Of a DNA stretch of 64,000 nucleotides, positions 11,765 through 22,108 are shown piece by piece. The translations under genes were made by a program, and so were the position numbers. Numbering within the stretch: position 1 is the first letter of the stretch; every line of letters starts with the position of its first letter. This DNA is from Blattamonas nauphoetae. Lineage: Eukaryota; Preaxostyla; Oxymonadida. Below the pieces are notes generated by a model. The model ran no database searches, had not been told where the DNA came from, and worked only from the letters and a program-made list of their open reading frames with translations. Location: positions 1-64,000 of the forward strand of contig JARBJD010000388.1 of assembly GCA_033064195.1 (NCBI GenBank), read 5' to 3'.

Positions 11765-11989
11765 CTATGATGTCAAAAATATTGTCCCATTTTGGAGTTT
11801 GGCAACTTCTCGAAGAGCATTGAAGGTTTTTCCACTTCCTCTGTTTCCAACAAGGACATTGACACTATTGCGATTGAAATTTACGTCTGGATGTATTTGT
11901 GATTGAACTTCATGAGAAACATTCCGATTTGATGCTTCGCTAATTTTTGCATTCACATAGGCTGTAAGAGACATATTTGATCTTTGCAT
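11765..11989 (-). pseudogene. Packaging-ATPase (A32/FtsK-like) N-terminal fragment of virus-like element
   Basis: The fragment contains a clear Walker A P-loop, NVLVGNRGSGKTFNALRE, near the N-terminus, as in the genome-packaging ATPases of virophages, polinton-like viruses and their relatives. Only about the first quarter of a typical ATPase is visible, so it is a broken remnant. It is divergent from the gene starting at 12,051 and shares a 60-bp AT-rich intergenic region with it. It marks the left edge of the capsid module; no terminal repeat is visible on this side. Confidence 0.55.
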
Positions 11990-12022
11990 TTATGATTTAT
12001 CACTAATTAAAATATAGTTTTG

Positions 12023-12050
12023 GATTTTTTATTTTGTATGAAATACACAG
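12023..12050 (+). promoter_or_regulatory. T-rich late-promoter-like motif
   Basis: TTTTTTATTTTGTATGAAAT precedes the ATG at 12,051. It is the first copy of the motif shared by most virus-like genes in this window. Confidence 0.5.
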
Positions 12051-13004
12051 ATGTCGCAAAAGATAGTGTACCAAAAAACAGCAAGAAAAGCACAACCAAA
12101 GAAACCGAAATTGAGCTATTCACAAGATACTCAAGCAGCAATGAAACGAATTTAGGCTGATGATGACAGAAGAACTAAATTCAATTCTGCACTCAGTAGT
12201 GTTCCATCAGCGTTAGAGTACATTGAAAGAACTGGACAAAATTGGACTGTTCAAATGGAAAAACATGGAAAAGTTCCTGATGTGATGATTTATGACAAAG
12301 AAAGTAATGATCTGATTGCAGCGAATGGGTTCATGCTTGCACCATACAACAGTCGACCTGTCGTCGAGACATACTATTCAATGAATCCGACACCAGATAT
12401 GCGAAGACAACAACCATATTCATCATTTCGTCAAGAGCATGGGAGAAGAATCAAAGCTGCACACACCAACTTCCTCAAGACTGGAACATACGACTTGCCT
12501 GGAAACTATCGTGAAGTCAACTACCAAGAAATGCAAGCACAACGATCACAACAACCTTATGCAATAGTGAAGAAAGCTGTTGGTGATTTCATGACTAGTG
12601 TTTTGAAGGTGTATCGTGCCAGTAAAGATCATCCAGTAGACGTTAGCAATGGAACATTGGACAATATGGTATTCAATTCAATTCAGTCTAAAATAGCATC
12701 AAAGATGTGGGACAAATGGCTTGAAGACAATGTTCAAAACTTCGTAAGCACAAATGAAGAATGTCAGAGAGTCAAGAACAGAAAAGTTTTCAAAGAATTG
12801 GTAAATCCACAATTTCTTGATATTACGACAAAAAATCCAACATATTTGAGTGAATTTCTAGGTCAATACAATGTTGAAATATCAACAATTCTGAATCAAC
12901 TGACAAATGAAGCATATCGAACAAGAGATGCAGGACAATACCAACAAGTGTATATGCCCGAATATGCTCGATTCGCACAATTGGAGAAAGATATGAGTGA
13001 TTAA
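12051..13004 (+). CDS. Virus-like element gene, putative virion protein (about 320 aa)
   Basis: A long AT-rich frame in the capsid module, preceded by the shared T-rich promoter motif. The product is Gln/Tyr/Asn-rich with no transmembrane segment and no recognised enzyme motif. Its place between the ATPase fragment and the capsid-like genes suggests a structural or assembly role (inference from context). It looks nearly whole, with about one interruption in the standard code. Family unknown. Part of the fossil, as its neighbours are. Confidence 0.55.
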
Positions 13005-13041
13005 AAACATAAATATATATTTTTAATTTTTATAGAAAGTG

Positions 13042-13629
13042 ATGCAGCCAATTCTAAGTTGTCAATTTACAAAACACACAAGTTCTTCTTCAGTTCCAAC
13101 GTCAATCACCAACAATGTCATCATCGATAACAAAGGAGCATCTTCTGGAAGACCAAAGCTCGAAGATCGAAATGTTCAAGGTGCTAATGTTGAACTAGAC
13201 AATGTTCCAGGTACATATGATCCTCCACCACTCGAGATCTACCCATCAGCACCAATTCAAAGTCGTTCAATTCCATTGAGAGAATACACTTCTAATATAG
13301 CAGCATTCAAAGATCAACTACTGCTAGTGTACAAAAATGCTTTTGCATGTGAAAAGAAACTACTGAATAATCTCATTGAACCATCGAAGAAACTGATCAC
13401 AAACCAAAGTGATTTATGTGCACTGATTGCTACACTGACTGGAATCAATGATGTGGTGATCGAATTGGATGATCTGTCTGATAAGTGCCTATGTCTGAAT
13501 AAACTCCCAATCTTTCGAACAATTTTCAAGATCCTTGTTGGTGGAAAAGATATGAGTATTACCTACAACGAAGCTTACAACACCATCCTCAATTATGGAA
13601 TTTCACTCACGAAAGCAATACCGAGATAA
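13042..13629 (+). CDS. Virus-like element gene, putative virion protein (195 aa)
   Basis: A frame in the same orientation, 37 bp after the previous gene, with a T-rich leader (ATTTTTAATTTTTATAG) just upstream of the ATG. The N-terminal third is proline-rich and low complexity (NVPGTYDPPPLEIYPSAPIQ); the remainder is helical. No known domain is recognised. The spacing and promoter place it in the same late-like gene set as the capsid-like genes. It looks whole. Confidence 0.55.
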   Translation: MQPILSCQFTKHTSSSSVPTSITNNVIIDNKGASSGRPKLEDRNVQGANVELDNVPGTYDPPPLEIYPSAPIQSRSIPLREYTSNIAAFKDQLLLVYKNAFACEKKLLNNLIEPSKKLITNQSDLCALIATLTGINDVVIELDDLSDKCLCLNKLPIFRTIFKILVGGKDMSITYNEAYNTILNYGISLTKAIPR

Positions 13630-13646
13630 AATAATAATGAATTGAA

Positions 13647-13667
13647 TTTTTTATTTTTACATAAATG
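13647..13667 (+). promoter_or_regulatory. Late-promoter-like motif
   Basis: TTTTTTATTTTTACATAAAT immediately overlaps the ATG at 13,665. It is identical to the copy before 14,047. Confidence 0.6.
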
Positions 13668-14040
13668 GCACCAGGAAGTTTCAACAAACTCAAAAATATT
13701 GGCAAACAGTTCTTTCAATTCATCAAACCGCTTGCTCCATCACTGCTTCAGGTTGGAGGTGGCTTGCTCTCACAGACAAACAACAAGTTTGGACAAACAG
13801 CAGGAGGAATCCTGAGTGGCTTAGGCGGAATGATGGATGTATACCAACAGAACAAAGCAATCAATCGAGCACCACAACAACAGATGATTGTCTCGCCAGA
13901 GGTTTCGAACCCTCACAGGGTAAGAGATTATGAACATCCACGAAATGCACGGTATTCAAACGATGACATACCACAATCGTCAAATTCCAAGATTCAATTC
14001 AAAGGATTATATTTTGTTTGTGTTCTAGTTTTTTATTTTT
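13665..14040 (+). CDS. Small virion-like protein with amphipathic N-terminus (paralogue 1)
   Basis: It begins MAPGSFNKLKNIGKQFFQFI, followed by a glycine-rich hydrophobic stretch (GGGLLSQTNNKFGQTAGGIL). The next gene starts with the same MAPG and the same promoter, so the two are paralogues. Small amphipathic or glycine-rich proteins of this sort occur as membrane-active minor capsid proteins in adenovirus-like and virophage-like viruses; that role is inference. The frame runs into the next gene's promoter, so the true 3' end is uncertain and the copy may be degraded. Confidence 0.45.
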
Positions 14041-14049
14041 ACATAAATG
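14029..14049 (+). promoter_or_regulatory. Late-promoter-like motif
   Basis: A second copy of TTTTTTATTTTTACATAAAT, overlapping the ATG at 14,047. Confidence 0.6.
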
Positions 14050-14349
14050 GCACCAGGTTGGTTATCAAAATTAGCAGCAGTCGGAAAAAATATCCTCAGA
14101 GTTGGAGCTCCATTTCTGAATCTCGTTCCCTTCGTTGGACCACTGATTTCGAAGGTTGCACAGACAGGTGTTGAGATGATCCCAGATGTTAAATCGGATC
14201 AACAAATCCATGCAGAAAAGATGGCTCAGTATGAGCAAGCAATGAATGAAGGAAACACAGCAGTTGCGAATAAGCTCAGAGGTGAAATACTGAGATTGGA
14301 AGAAAAGCTGAAGCCGAAAGCAAAGAAGAAGAAAATGAAAAAGAAATAA
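14047..14349 (+). CDS. Small virion-like protein, hydrophobic N-terminus and Lys-rich tail (paralogue 2)
   Basis: A product of 100 residues. Residues 1-45 are hydrophobic/amphipathic (MAPGWLSKLAAVGKNILRVG, then LVPFVGPLI); 50-85 are helical; the tail is almost pure lysine. The shape is that of a nucleic-acid-binding or membrane-active minor virion protein (inference from composition). It looks intact and sits directly before the capsid-like genes. Confidence 0.55.
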   Translation: MAPGWLSKLAAVGKNILRVGAPFLNLVPFVGPLISKVAQTGVEMIPDVKSDQQIHAEKMAQYEQAMNEGNTAVANKLRGEILRLEEKLKPKAKKKKMKKK

Positions 14350-14358
14350 GCATTATTG

Positions 14359-14380
14359 TTTTTTTATTTTTGATAAAATG
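14359..14380 (+). promoter_or_regulatory. Late-promoter-like motif
   Basis: TTTTTTTATTTTTGATAAAATG, ending in the start codon at 14,378. Confidence 0.6.
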
Positions 14381-16267
14381 AATTCACACATTACACATCT
14401 GACAAACAAAAGAACTGGAGCATCATCTTTGACTGGAAATACCACTGGAGCAATCAAGTACACTCGAGATGACATTGGTCAAATCCAACAGCAACTCATG
14501 TCTGAACATCACATCAATTATCTTCTGAATGATGGAGCACACAGTACTTCTATTCAAGAATTGAAACCATCAGAGAATTCACGATTCTACAAAGGACAGG
14601 AAATAATCATCCCACTAACCGGGAATCAAGACATTTGTCAAATTGATGATTCCTTCATTACTTTCACAATGACAGCAACATTGAAACTCAATAATTGGCA
14701 AACAACTTCAGGCAAAGTTGGGTCGTACATGAATGAGAGAATATTTATTTTCGTAGGACTCAAGCATTCAGCATCCATCTTTCGCGACCTAACTGTTCTT
14801 CACAACAATCAGAGAATCATCAGCACAACAAACAATGACATATCAATGGAATCACACATCTACAACATGATCAAACCGAAGAGTCAATTCGAGAATCGAA
14901 AACATTGTCACACACCTTGGCAGAATGCATGGAATCATGATGAATCTGTTGCTGGTGTTTATATTCCATTGTCAGACTTTACAACAACGAATTGGAATGC
15001 AGTGGTCAAAGACACTATTGATGTCCCAATTCGAGTGTCAATCAATCTTGAAGATCTACTGATATTCTCAGGTATGACTGACTATCCAAGATGTCTCTTT
15101 GGTGATTTGAAACTGAGTGTGCACATCAATGAAGATGCATTCGTTTGTTGTCCTGTGAATCCTGAACTTACATTGAAAAATACATTATCATCACTTGTTA
15201 ATGGAGCAGTAGTAGCAGCACCAATTATTTAAGCAGCAATTCTCAATTGTATTCAACATCGTCCATTCTTTCTGAATAATCTTGTCACCTCATGCACCAA
15301 GAATTTCGTTCAGATTGGTCAATCATTTCTACAACCATCAGTTTGTCAAGACATTTTGTATCTTCAAAATGGTGAATTCGATACAGAACCAGAATTCGTC
15401 GATCAGTACATCTCATTAAACATAGTGGATTATCGCATTGATGATGTGTATTGCATGAGTGCTGGATACAAAATGAAAGAAATTGCGAAAGAGAATCTAA
15501 GAGAGATGTACCAAAATCGTCCAGGAACAATTCCAGCAGAGAAGATATCATTCTATCCATTTCAGAAGACTCCAACAGCAACAGGAATTGATTGTACTCA
15601 GCAAATGGTACTTGTTAATGCCAAAGATATCATGCTTCTCTTCCGTCACTACGATAATGAAGTCACTTGTTTCCGCAATCCAATGCAGAAGAACATTCAA
15701 GTGAATCTCCTCAATAGATACTACCCAGAACAACCGACTACAACTATTGGAGCTCGCTTTTATCAGTTCGCATTGTCAACTCTCAATCTCGATTCATATC
15801 TGACTGTGCCTGATGACTTGGAGCGATCACTGACGGATTCTCTCGTTGAAGAGAAACTCACAGGAGATCAGAATTATCCAAATGAGACAATGACTAGAGT
15901 ACGACCGATTCATGACAACACCGACTTCCTTTTGTGTTTTTCAACTCAAAGAAGTGGATGTCCAACAAACTGTAATGATTCAATCAGTTCCAAAGGTCAA
16001 AATGTTCCAGTCACTTTGAGATCTCAACCAATCTATCAAGGCAATATTGACACATACTACAATGTTTACGACCCAAGTCAAAGTGGTGGTGATATGACAA
16101 CATTTACACATCCTCCAGCACCAATATTAGCAACTACTGCCACAACGTGGTGGGTATTACGATATAGTAATGACGAACCAAAAGTTGAGTACTATCCAAA
16201 TCACACACTGAAAGCGTTGCACAAGGAACTTGGAATAATGAAATCATTAAACAGTAGAAGAAAATAA
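14378..16267 (+). CDS. Capsid-like protein gene 1 of virus-like element
   Basis: About 630 codons in one frame, with about one interruption in the standard code. It is paralogous to the gene at 16,296: both have an N-terminal Gln/His region, a pattern with FGDLKLSVHINEDAFVCCPV (compare FGNLRLRFHLTTDSLVYCPI in gene 2), a fuller match in the middle (MLLFRHYDNEVTCFRNP against LMCLFPERPNECTVFRNP), and a C-terminal block PPAPIL..TTWWVLRY. The length, beta-rich look, tandem duplication and late-like promoter suggest a double-jelly-roll major capsid protein; the fold itself cannot be proved by eye. It ends TAATGA. Confidence 0.5.
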
Positions 16268-16276
16268 TGAAATTGT

Positions 16277-16298
16277 ATTTTTTATTTTTCTATAAATG
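16277..16298 (+). promoter_or_regulatory. Late-promoter-like motif
   Basis: TTTTTTATTTTTCTATAAATG, ending in the start codon at 16,296. Confidence 0.6.
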
Positions 16299-18011
16299 AG
16301 AAGTATCAGAGCAAATCAATCCAAACCAACATCGACATTAATTGAACAAATTGAAGTCCAATCGTATATGCCAAAACAATGGGATTCAGAACCTCACGTG
16401 TATTCAATTCAAGAAGTGCATCCAACAAATCCTCCAATGCCATGCAGAATTGGAGATGAGATTGAAGTTCCATTGTCCTATGATGGTCATGATATTACGG
16501 AATTTTCGAAGAGTCATTTGCGAATCGATCGTACAGTTTCTGTTTCGATTACCAAACCTTCGGAGACCAATTATATTGAAGAAGGTTCATTGTACGGAAT
16601 GTTCTTCGGATTCAAATCATCATCAGATGCAATTCGAGACATGAGACTCGTCGATAGTCAAGGAAACATTATTGATAACTCACTTCAGAACAATCACATT
16701 CATGAATCATTTCTGTACCACACTTTCAAATCACAAGAAGAAAAGAATAATATGAAGCATTGCTACAGTCTCTGGGAAAATGTTCAGAACATGGATCCAA
16801 GTGCGTGTGGATTCAACTATACTCCAATTTACACAAATAAAAAGTCATTCCCCCCATCAATCACAATGACAATTCCATTGGTGATTCCATTTGTGAACCT
16901 ACTTCCACTGAGTACATTTGATCAGTATCCCAATTCCATCTTTGGCAATTTACGTTTGAGATTTCATTTAACAACTGATTCGCTGGTGTATTGTCCCATT
17001 CGGCCATCAACAGTCATTCGAAAACACATTCAAGGATCAACTGATGATTCGGCTGGGGGTATTGATGCGATGAATACAGTAGGTCAATCTCGAATGCAAA
17101 TGATGCAAAACGGAGATTACTCTAATGTAACACAGGAGTTTTCGCAAATCGGTAATCCAGTTTACCAATACAAAATGTTTGAGAGTCAAAACACTGGTGG
17201 GATCGTAGCAAAGACTATGTACATGTCATCCACATCGACTGTTCTTAATTCATCAGTGGATAAAGTCACTTCGATTTGCTACGGATATCAAATTACAGAT
17301 GCAACGAAACAATCACTGATCAAGACCTATTCAAAGACTCTGTATGTTCTAAAAGCAGAAAGAATTGACACACAATCATTCCAATCAAAAGCAAATGCCA
17401 TGGGAGTGAGATCAAACATCAGTATCAAACTCAACAATCTCATGAATCTAATGTGCTTGTTCCCTGAAAGACCAAATGAATGTACAGTCTTCAGAAATCC
17501 TCACTATGTTGGTCAATTCGAAATGCTTGGATCCAACTTTCCCAATTTCCCAATGTCAACCATCTCACCAGAGTTCTATCAAATGATGATGGTGAATGGC
17601 GATTTCATCGGATGTTCTGCAACGGAAGAGTTTGAGAATTCTATTTGTGCTTCTCGTCACATCACATTTCACAAAAATGAACAAGACTGGACAAGAGTGA
17701 GAAGTAGAGCTGCAACGGATGCTACTAGTTTCACTTTCATGGTTCCAACTGATCGAAGTGAAATTGCAGGTGGAGAAGAAGGTATCTCAACGTCAGAGTC
17801 AGTCAACATTGTCTACAGAGGAACACCAATCAATCAAGGTGAACTTGATCCATATTTCACATCAACTAGAGAAGGACCACCTCCACCAATTCTAGCATTA
17901 CATCAAGCAACATACTGGTTGTTCTGGATCGAAAATGGACAACCACGGGTGAGATATGTCATTGATCGACGACTCCAAGAAGCATATGAAGAAGTAAAGA
18001 GAGGGTATTAA
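16296..18011 (+). CDS. Capsid-like protein gene 2 of virus-like element (571 aa)
   Basis: An uninterrupted frame of 571 codons and the best-preserved gene of the fossil. Beta-rich with few charged runs; a conserved C-terminal block is PPPPILALHQATYWLFWIEN. It is clearly related to the preceding gene by several aligned motifs, so the pair arose by tandem duplication. Major capsid proteins of virophages and polinton-like viruses are of this length. A structure prediction of this frame as it stands would test the jelly-roll call. It ends TAATGA and is followed by another promoter motif. No protease or penton gene was recognised next to it. Confidence 0.55.
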   Translation: MRSIRANQSKPTSTLIEQIEVQSYMPKQWDSEPHVYSIQEVHPTNPPMPCRIGDEIEVPLSYDGHDITEFSKSHLRIDRTVSVSITKPSETNYIEEGSLYGMFFGFKSSSDAIRDMRLVDSQGNIIDNSLQNNHIHESFLYHTFKSQEEKNNMKHCYSLWENVQNMDPSACGFNYTPIYTNKKSFPPSITMTIPLVIPFVNLLPLSTFDQYPNSIFGNLRLRFHLTTDSLVYCPIRPSTVIRKHIQGSTDDSAGGIDAMNTVGQSRMQMMQNGDYSNVTQEFSQIGNPVYQYKMFESQNTGGIVAKTMYMSSTSTVLNSSVDKVTSICYGYQITDATKQSLIKTYSKTLYVLKAERIDTQSFQSKANAMGVRSNISIKLNNLMNLMCLFPERPNECTVFRNPHYVGQFEMLGSNFPNFPMSTISPEFYQMMMVNGDFIGCSATEEFENSICASRHITFHKNEQDWTRVRSRAATDATSFTFMVPTDRSEIAGGEEGISTSESVNIVYRGTPINQGELDPYFTSTREGPPPPILALHQATYWLFWIENGQPRVRYVIDRRLQEAYEEVKRGY

Positions 18012-18029
18012 TGACAAAACACTTTTGAT

Positions 18030-18056
18030 TTTTTATTTTTGCTAAAAACAAGAATG
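18030..18056 (+). promoter_or_regulatory. Late-promoter-like motif
   Basis: TTTTTTATTTTTGCTAAAAA, with the ATG 9 bp further on at 18,054. Confidence 0.5.
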
Positions 18057-18464
18057 GTCAAACGTTATTTCTCAATTCAGAATTCTCACACTGCTCAATT
18101 CCCTCCTGATTTTGTCAATTCCCGAAAACAAAAATATGTTCACTTTCTTGACTGTAAGCTCATCCATGTGAAGGAGGAGATCGGTGAGACTTCAACGGTT
18201 ATATCAAAAGATATTCCTCAGAATTACACAATCCATGCTGATTGGATCCAGACTGATGCTCACAATGATTCATATGTTGCTTTCTGCAACGAACAGATTG
18301 CTAAGAGAAAGAAGTGGGAATTAAGCACTCGACAATCCATTGTGAAGATCTGGTTCAAAGACAGTTCTGGCGAATCAATAGAGATGGAAACCTCAGAGAC
18401 AATCAATGGAAAAAGAATCAAGGAGTACTATGAATTTCTGGTTGATCTAATGTTGGACTATTGA
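18054..18464 (+). CDS. Virus-like element gene, unknown small protein (136 aa)
   Basis: The last rightward gene of the capsid module, with the shared promoter motif, ending in TGA. It begins MVKRYFSIQNSHTAQFPPDF and alternates beta-like and charged segments. It could be a minor capsid (penton-like) protein by position and size, but nothing specific identifies it. The coding-like sequence on the opposite strand just beyond it is convergent. Confidence 0.45.
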   Translation: MVKRYFSIQNSHTAQFPPDFVNSRKQKYVHFLDCKLIHVKEEIGETSTVISKDIPQNYTIHADWIQTDAHNDSYVAFCNEQIAKRKKWELSTRQSIVKIWFKDSSGESIEMETSETINGKRIKEYYEFLVDLMLDY

Positions 18465-18499
18465 ATGGTGAAAGAATATTTTTGTTATTGTTCATTGAA

Positions 18500-18880
18500 G
18501 ATGGCAAAAATAACCGAAGAGAAGAGCCTTCCCACGTTCGTACGAGTCTCGCCAAAGGCTTCGAACTCTTAGTGAGAGCTTCCTATAGACACCCCGATAC
18601 TCCTTTGGGGATCGTTCTATCGCGATCCTTCTAAATGACTGCTGCTGGCGAAGTCCTTGAAGGGTTAAGTCTTGGGTGGGCATGATTTACGGGCACATCT
18701 AAGTGCTGCCAACATGAACCCCGGGGACAATCTTTCGATCATCCGTCTCCAATCCAACCTCCAAATCGTTCTGCGCATCAGTCACCAGGGCACCATTTTG
18801 CCTGAGTATCTTGGAACATTTCGTCGAGGGCTCAATACTTGAACTTGGCCAACAACTCCTCTTCATATACAAATGAAAAA
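18500..18880 (-). pseudogene. Accessory gene remnant of virus-like element (copy A1)
   Basis: The minus strand from a promoter-like T-rich motif at about 18,880-18,900 (GATTTTTTCATTTGTATATG) leftwards is coding-like and basic, with RRIAIERSPKEYRGVYRKL and RVRSLWRDSYERGKALLFGY. A diverged second copy lies in the opposite orientation at about 57,020-57,330, which supports it being a real gene of the element family. Under the standard code the frame is interrupted a few times. Function unknown. Confidence 0.4.
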
Positions 18881-18884
18881 ATCA

Positions 18885-19345
18885 GAAAGTTAAAAAAGTT
18901 TAACGTTTGTTTTTGGATCGTCAATATCTCAGGAACTACTGCTCAGATCACGCTGAAAACATCAGAAATGAACTCAGCAGATCGGGATTGACCTTGGAAG
19001 AGGTTTGTGTGGTCGAAGCTCAAAATTGTATTTTTGAAACTTTGTCTGGATCTCCTCTTCATATACAAATTAAAAAATCAGAAAAGTAAAAAAGTTTAAC
19101 GTTTATTTTTGGACTACCCATAACTCCGGAAATACTTCTCAGATCGCACGAAACACGTCATATTTAAACTCGTCAGACCGATATTAGCCTTGTCAGAACA
19201 ATTTTGGATGGTCGCAAAAATTAAGGTTAACTTTGAAAAATGCATTTTTTTAATTATCATAAATAAGAGTGAAAAAAAGTGAAAAAATCAAATTTGACCA
19301 AAACAATCCACCAATACCACAGATGCATGGGGAGGTAGTGCACGT
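18885..19345. other. AT-rich element DNA with orphan promoter-like motifs
   Basis: It contains a second orphan promoter-like motif on the minus strand (about 19,050-19,085), followed by a very short frame starting MKRRSRQSFKNTILSF. The stretch at about 19,260-19,310 resembles 24,210-24,265 in direct orientation (shared GATGCATGGGG). Related DNA also appears inverted at about 56,830-57,010. Confidence 0.4.
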
Positions 19346-20010
19346 CATTCTGGTGCATTCTGGGCGTGCCCTTGCGCCGTGCACGTGTGGACCAGTCGAT
19401 CCAATGACATATCAATTGGCATAAGGAAATGATGACAGTTCAATAGTGTGAGTAGTGTTAACGTGTCAATGGAAAAATGGGAGAATTTATTTTGTTTATA
19501 AATCCACGGGTCCACAGGTCCACAAGTCCACATTGTACATTGCTCATATATAACCTCCTATGCTCTATCTAATCTCATTTTTATTATCTTTGTCAACTGT
19601 CACTTTATAATATGAAGAAAATTGTAGCATCAATACTGAAAAGTCCACATAAACAAAACTGATTTATGTAATATGCCAGCTGTGAGCATGAAGAATAGTT
19701 CTTTTACAAGTCTCCGCATTACTTCCTAAGTAGTCGGTGGACTTTGTGGACTTGTGGACCTGTGGACCTGTGGATTTGTAAACAAAATAAAATCCCCGAT
19801 TTTTCCATTGACACGTTGACACTAATAGCATTAGGAATCAACCACCAAATGATTGTGCCAATTGATTTGTCATTGGATCGACTTCAATCCATTTTTGGAG
19901 TATATTTGATCGAAAAATGTAAGAATTAGGTCCAAATTTCATCAAAACCGAAGAAGAAGGAAATATGTGTTTTTGAGGTCAAAAGTGATTTATTCCGTAC
20001 TAATTGGGAA
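19345..20010. repeat. Junction cassette 1: inverted terminal-repeat arms around a spacer
   Basis: The left arm (about 19,390-19,531) ends in iterons GGGTCCACAGGTCCACAAG. A spacer of about 200 bp follows, then a right arm starting GTGGACTTTGTGGACTTGTG at 19,737 and running to about 20,010. The arms are inverted copies of each other for roughly 150-190 bp. The right arm is also repeated in inverse orientation at 58,914-59,155. Sub-terminal TTGACAC-like repeats and an inner ATTAGTCCGGAATAA-like boundary mark the repeat. It looks like two element ends facing each other across a conserved spacer. Confidence 0.65.
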
Positions 20011-20073
20011 GTAGGTAGATATAGAGATTCGCCATATACACTACTGAGCAAATGAGCACTTTTCAAGTATCAA

Positions 20074-22108
20074 TCACCAACAACTCGAACTCAGCATGCT
20101 CAGCAAACTGCTCGCTCGACTCCCGTCCTGCTGCGGTGCGCTGGATGGTGTGGATGAGAGAGACGCTCTGGCTGACGATGGAGGAGAGGATGTTTTCGAG
20201 TTCTGAATGTCGAAGGACTCAGCGAGGCCCTGCTCGAGATAGCCGAACAATCGTCCGAGGCATTCGATCCGCTTCATCAGCTCTTCGGCGAGGAGAAGGG
20301 GGTTGGATACCGCAAACAGAGATATCGCAAACTGAGAACAATCATCGATTCCTCGCATGGTGTCGATATGCGGTGCTGCTGGTGTGGCTTCCAGTTGTTC
20401 GGCGGAGAGAGCAGGCGGTCGTTCAGCAGAGCCTGTTGTTGTTTTGATTCCTCCCGTTTTCCGTCACTCATCCGACCCGAGCAATTGGGCGACGTTCTCG
20501 ACAGAGTGCTGATTGACGAGGAAGAGGACAGGGACGTTCTCCTCCATCAGCACGTCGATATAATACTCGCCCACCTTCACGTGCGACAGCGAAGACGTGA
20601 ACACGAGTCGCAGGTGGGAGAGAGTCGGCGCAGGCTGGAGGATGACCAGCGGGGGATGGAGGAGCGTGCTTGTGATGGTGCCCTGAGTCGTTGCGGGGTC
20701 GAACATCGCCCAAAAGGCGCCGCTGTTGATTGGAAGGAAGGGGATGGGAAGACACCCCAGCTCTCGCTCCGATTCGAGCAGGGCCTCCAACCACGACGAC
20801 TTCTCCCCACAGCCATACTTGGTCAGTGTGGCCTCCTTCACCATTCTTCCGACGATCGAAAGAAGCGAGTGCCCCCGCTTGACAGCCACTGTCAGAATCT
20901 GAGCATCCTCAAAATCCGTTGAGTGCGCTTCGGTGTCGTAGTCTGTGATTTGAGGCTTGCTCGATACCTTCGAGTGCTTGGCTGTTGACTTGCCTTGTTT
21001 GGAAAGAGCGTCCTTCACGTTCTGCTCGCTCTGTATTCTGTCGCGGATGAGGGTGTGCAGGAATGTTGTCGCGGATGAGGGTGTGCAGGAATGTTGTCGC
21101 GGTGTGCTCGAAGTAATGCAGCTTCGACATGTTCTCGCCCTCCTTCACGTCCAGCCCGTCCTTCTTTGCCTGCGACATCGCTCGATCCCAATCGGCGAGG
21201 GAGAGTGGATCACCCAAATCTCGTCCTGACCCGTCCGCGTCTTCCGCTGTCCACTTCACTGTGTCGTCGCTGTGTGCACGGAACGGATTCGGAAGAGGAT
21301 GCTGTGTTGTGTGCTGAGGATCGTCCTTGGTTTGCTCGGACGGTGATTCTGGCCTGGCATCGATGTTCTCTGAGGTCGTGCGTGGGGATGTCTTCGTCGG
21401 AGATGTTCCACTGATCAAACGTGTCCCATCCATTGGTGTGTCTGGTGTGCGGGTTGGAGTTGGCTGAGGGTGACATGTTGTGGGAGAAGAAGTCCAGCGA
21501 GGACATCGCCCAGAACGAGGATGGTGGGAGGATGAACGGCGACAGCAGATAGGTCGGTTCGTGCCACGTGAGGGACGTGGAAGTGACGTGTGCTGGCTCG
21601 TAGAAAGGCGAGAGGTGGATGTCGGCGAGGTTGATGGGGTGGAGCAGAGGGAACGAGGGAGGCATCGCACATGGGTGTCTATTGACGAAGGGGTACTAGG
21701 CGCTTGTGAGGAGAGGGTGGACGATGGACGACGGTTGGAGTTGGAGAGGCTCTGCGGAAGGAGGGGGATGAGGTAGTGTTCGATCGAGGCGGGTGACGAG
21801 AGGAGGAAGAACAGGTCTCTGCAGCTATCGCGGATGTGCGGAGCGGCTGAGCTTCCCACAGCGTTCGCCTCAGCCGCGATAGACGTGCTCATCCAGCTTG
21901 TGTCTTCCTTTTCTTGCGATCGGGGCTGTGTGATGGCCACAGGTGGAGAGCATGCCCCAAAATGAAGCCAGTCCATCGCACCGCAGTGGTAAGCGCTGTC
22001 TTGGAGCTGTTTGATGGTATGCGGTGGGGAGAAGAGAATCAAGTGTCTGAGTGCATAGTTGGAGTACAGAAGTGGTGGAGAAGGATCGTCGAATGAAGGA
22101 TATAGCAT
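20074..22108 (-). CDS. RME-8/DNAJC13-like endosomal protein, fragmentary
   Basis: GC-richer host DNA inside the virus-like region. The minus strand encodes ARM-like helices with PFLPINSGAFWAMFDPAT, a VKVGEYYIDVLMEENVPVLF block and QFAISLFAVSNPLLLAEELM. These recall, from memory, the THLFQAGILWYLL, VGGVFLRIFI and CLFSAQPQLADQV regions of DNAJC13/RME-8, an endosomal sorting protein. The frame changes several times; one cause is a 28-bp tandem duplication at 21,043-21,098, and a TGA lies at about 20,464. Another fragment of the same family lies at 34.7-35.7 kb. Probably a pseudogene, or a gene with unmapped introns. Confidence 0.4.
21043..21098. repeat. 28-bp direct tandem duplication inside a host gene
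   Basis: The unit starting GCGGATGAGGGTGTGCAGGA occurs twice in perfect tandem (21,043-21,070 and 21,071-21,098). Because 28 is not a multiple of 3, it shifts the minus-strand frame. Perfect identity means a recent event or an assembly artefact. Confidence 0.85.

Noticed and set aside
13895-13925. tRNA T-arm-like sequence (GGTTTCGAACCCTC) inside a virus-like gene
   Set aside because: No box A or cloverleaf around it; it lies in coding-like sequence.
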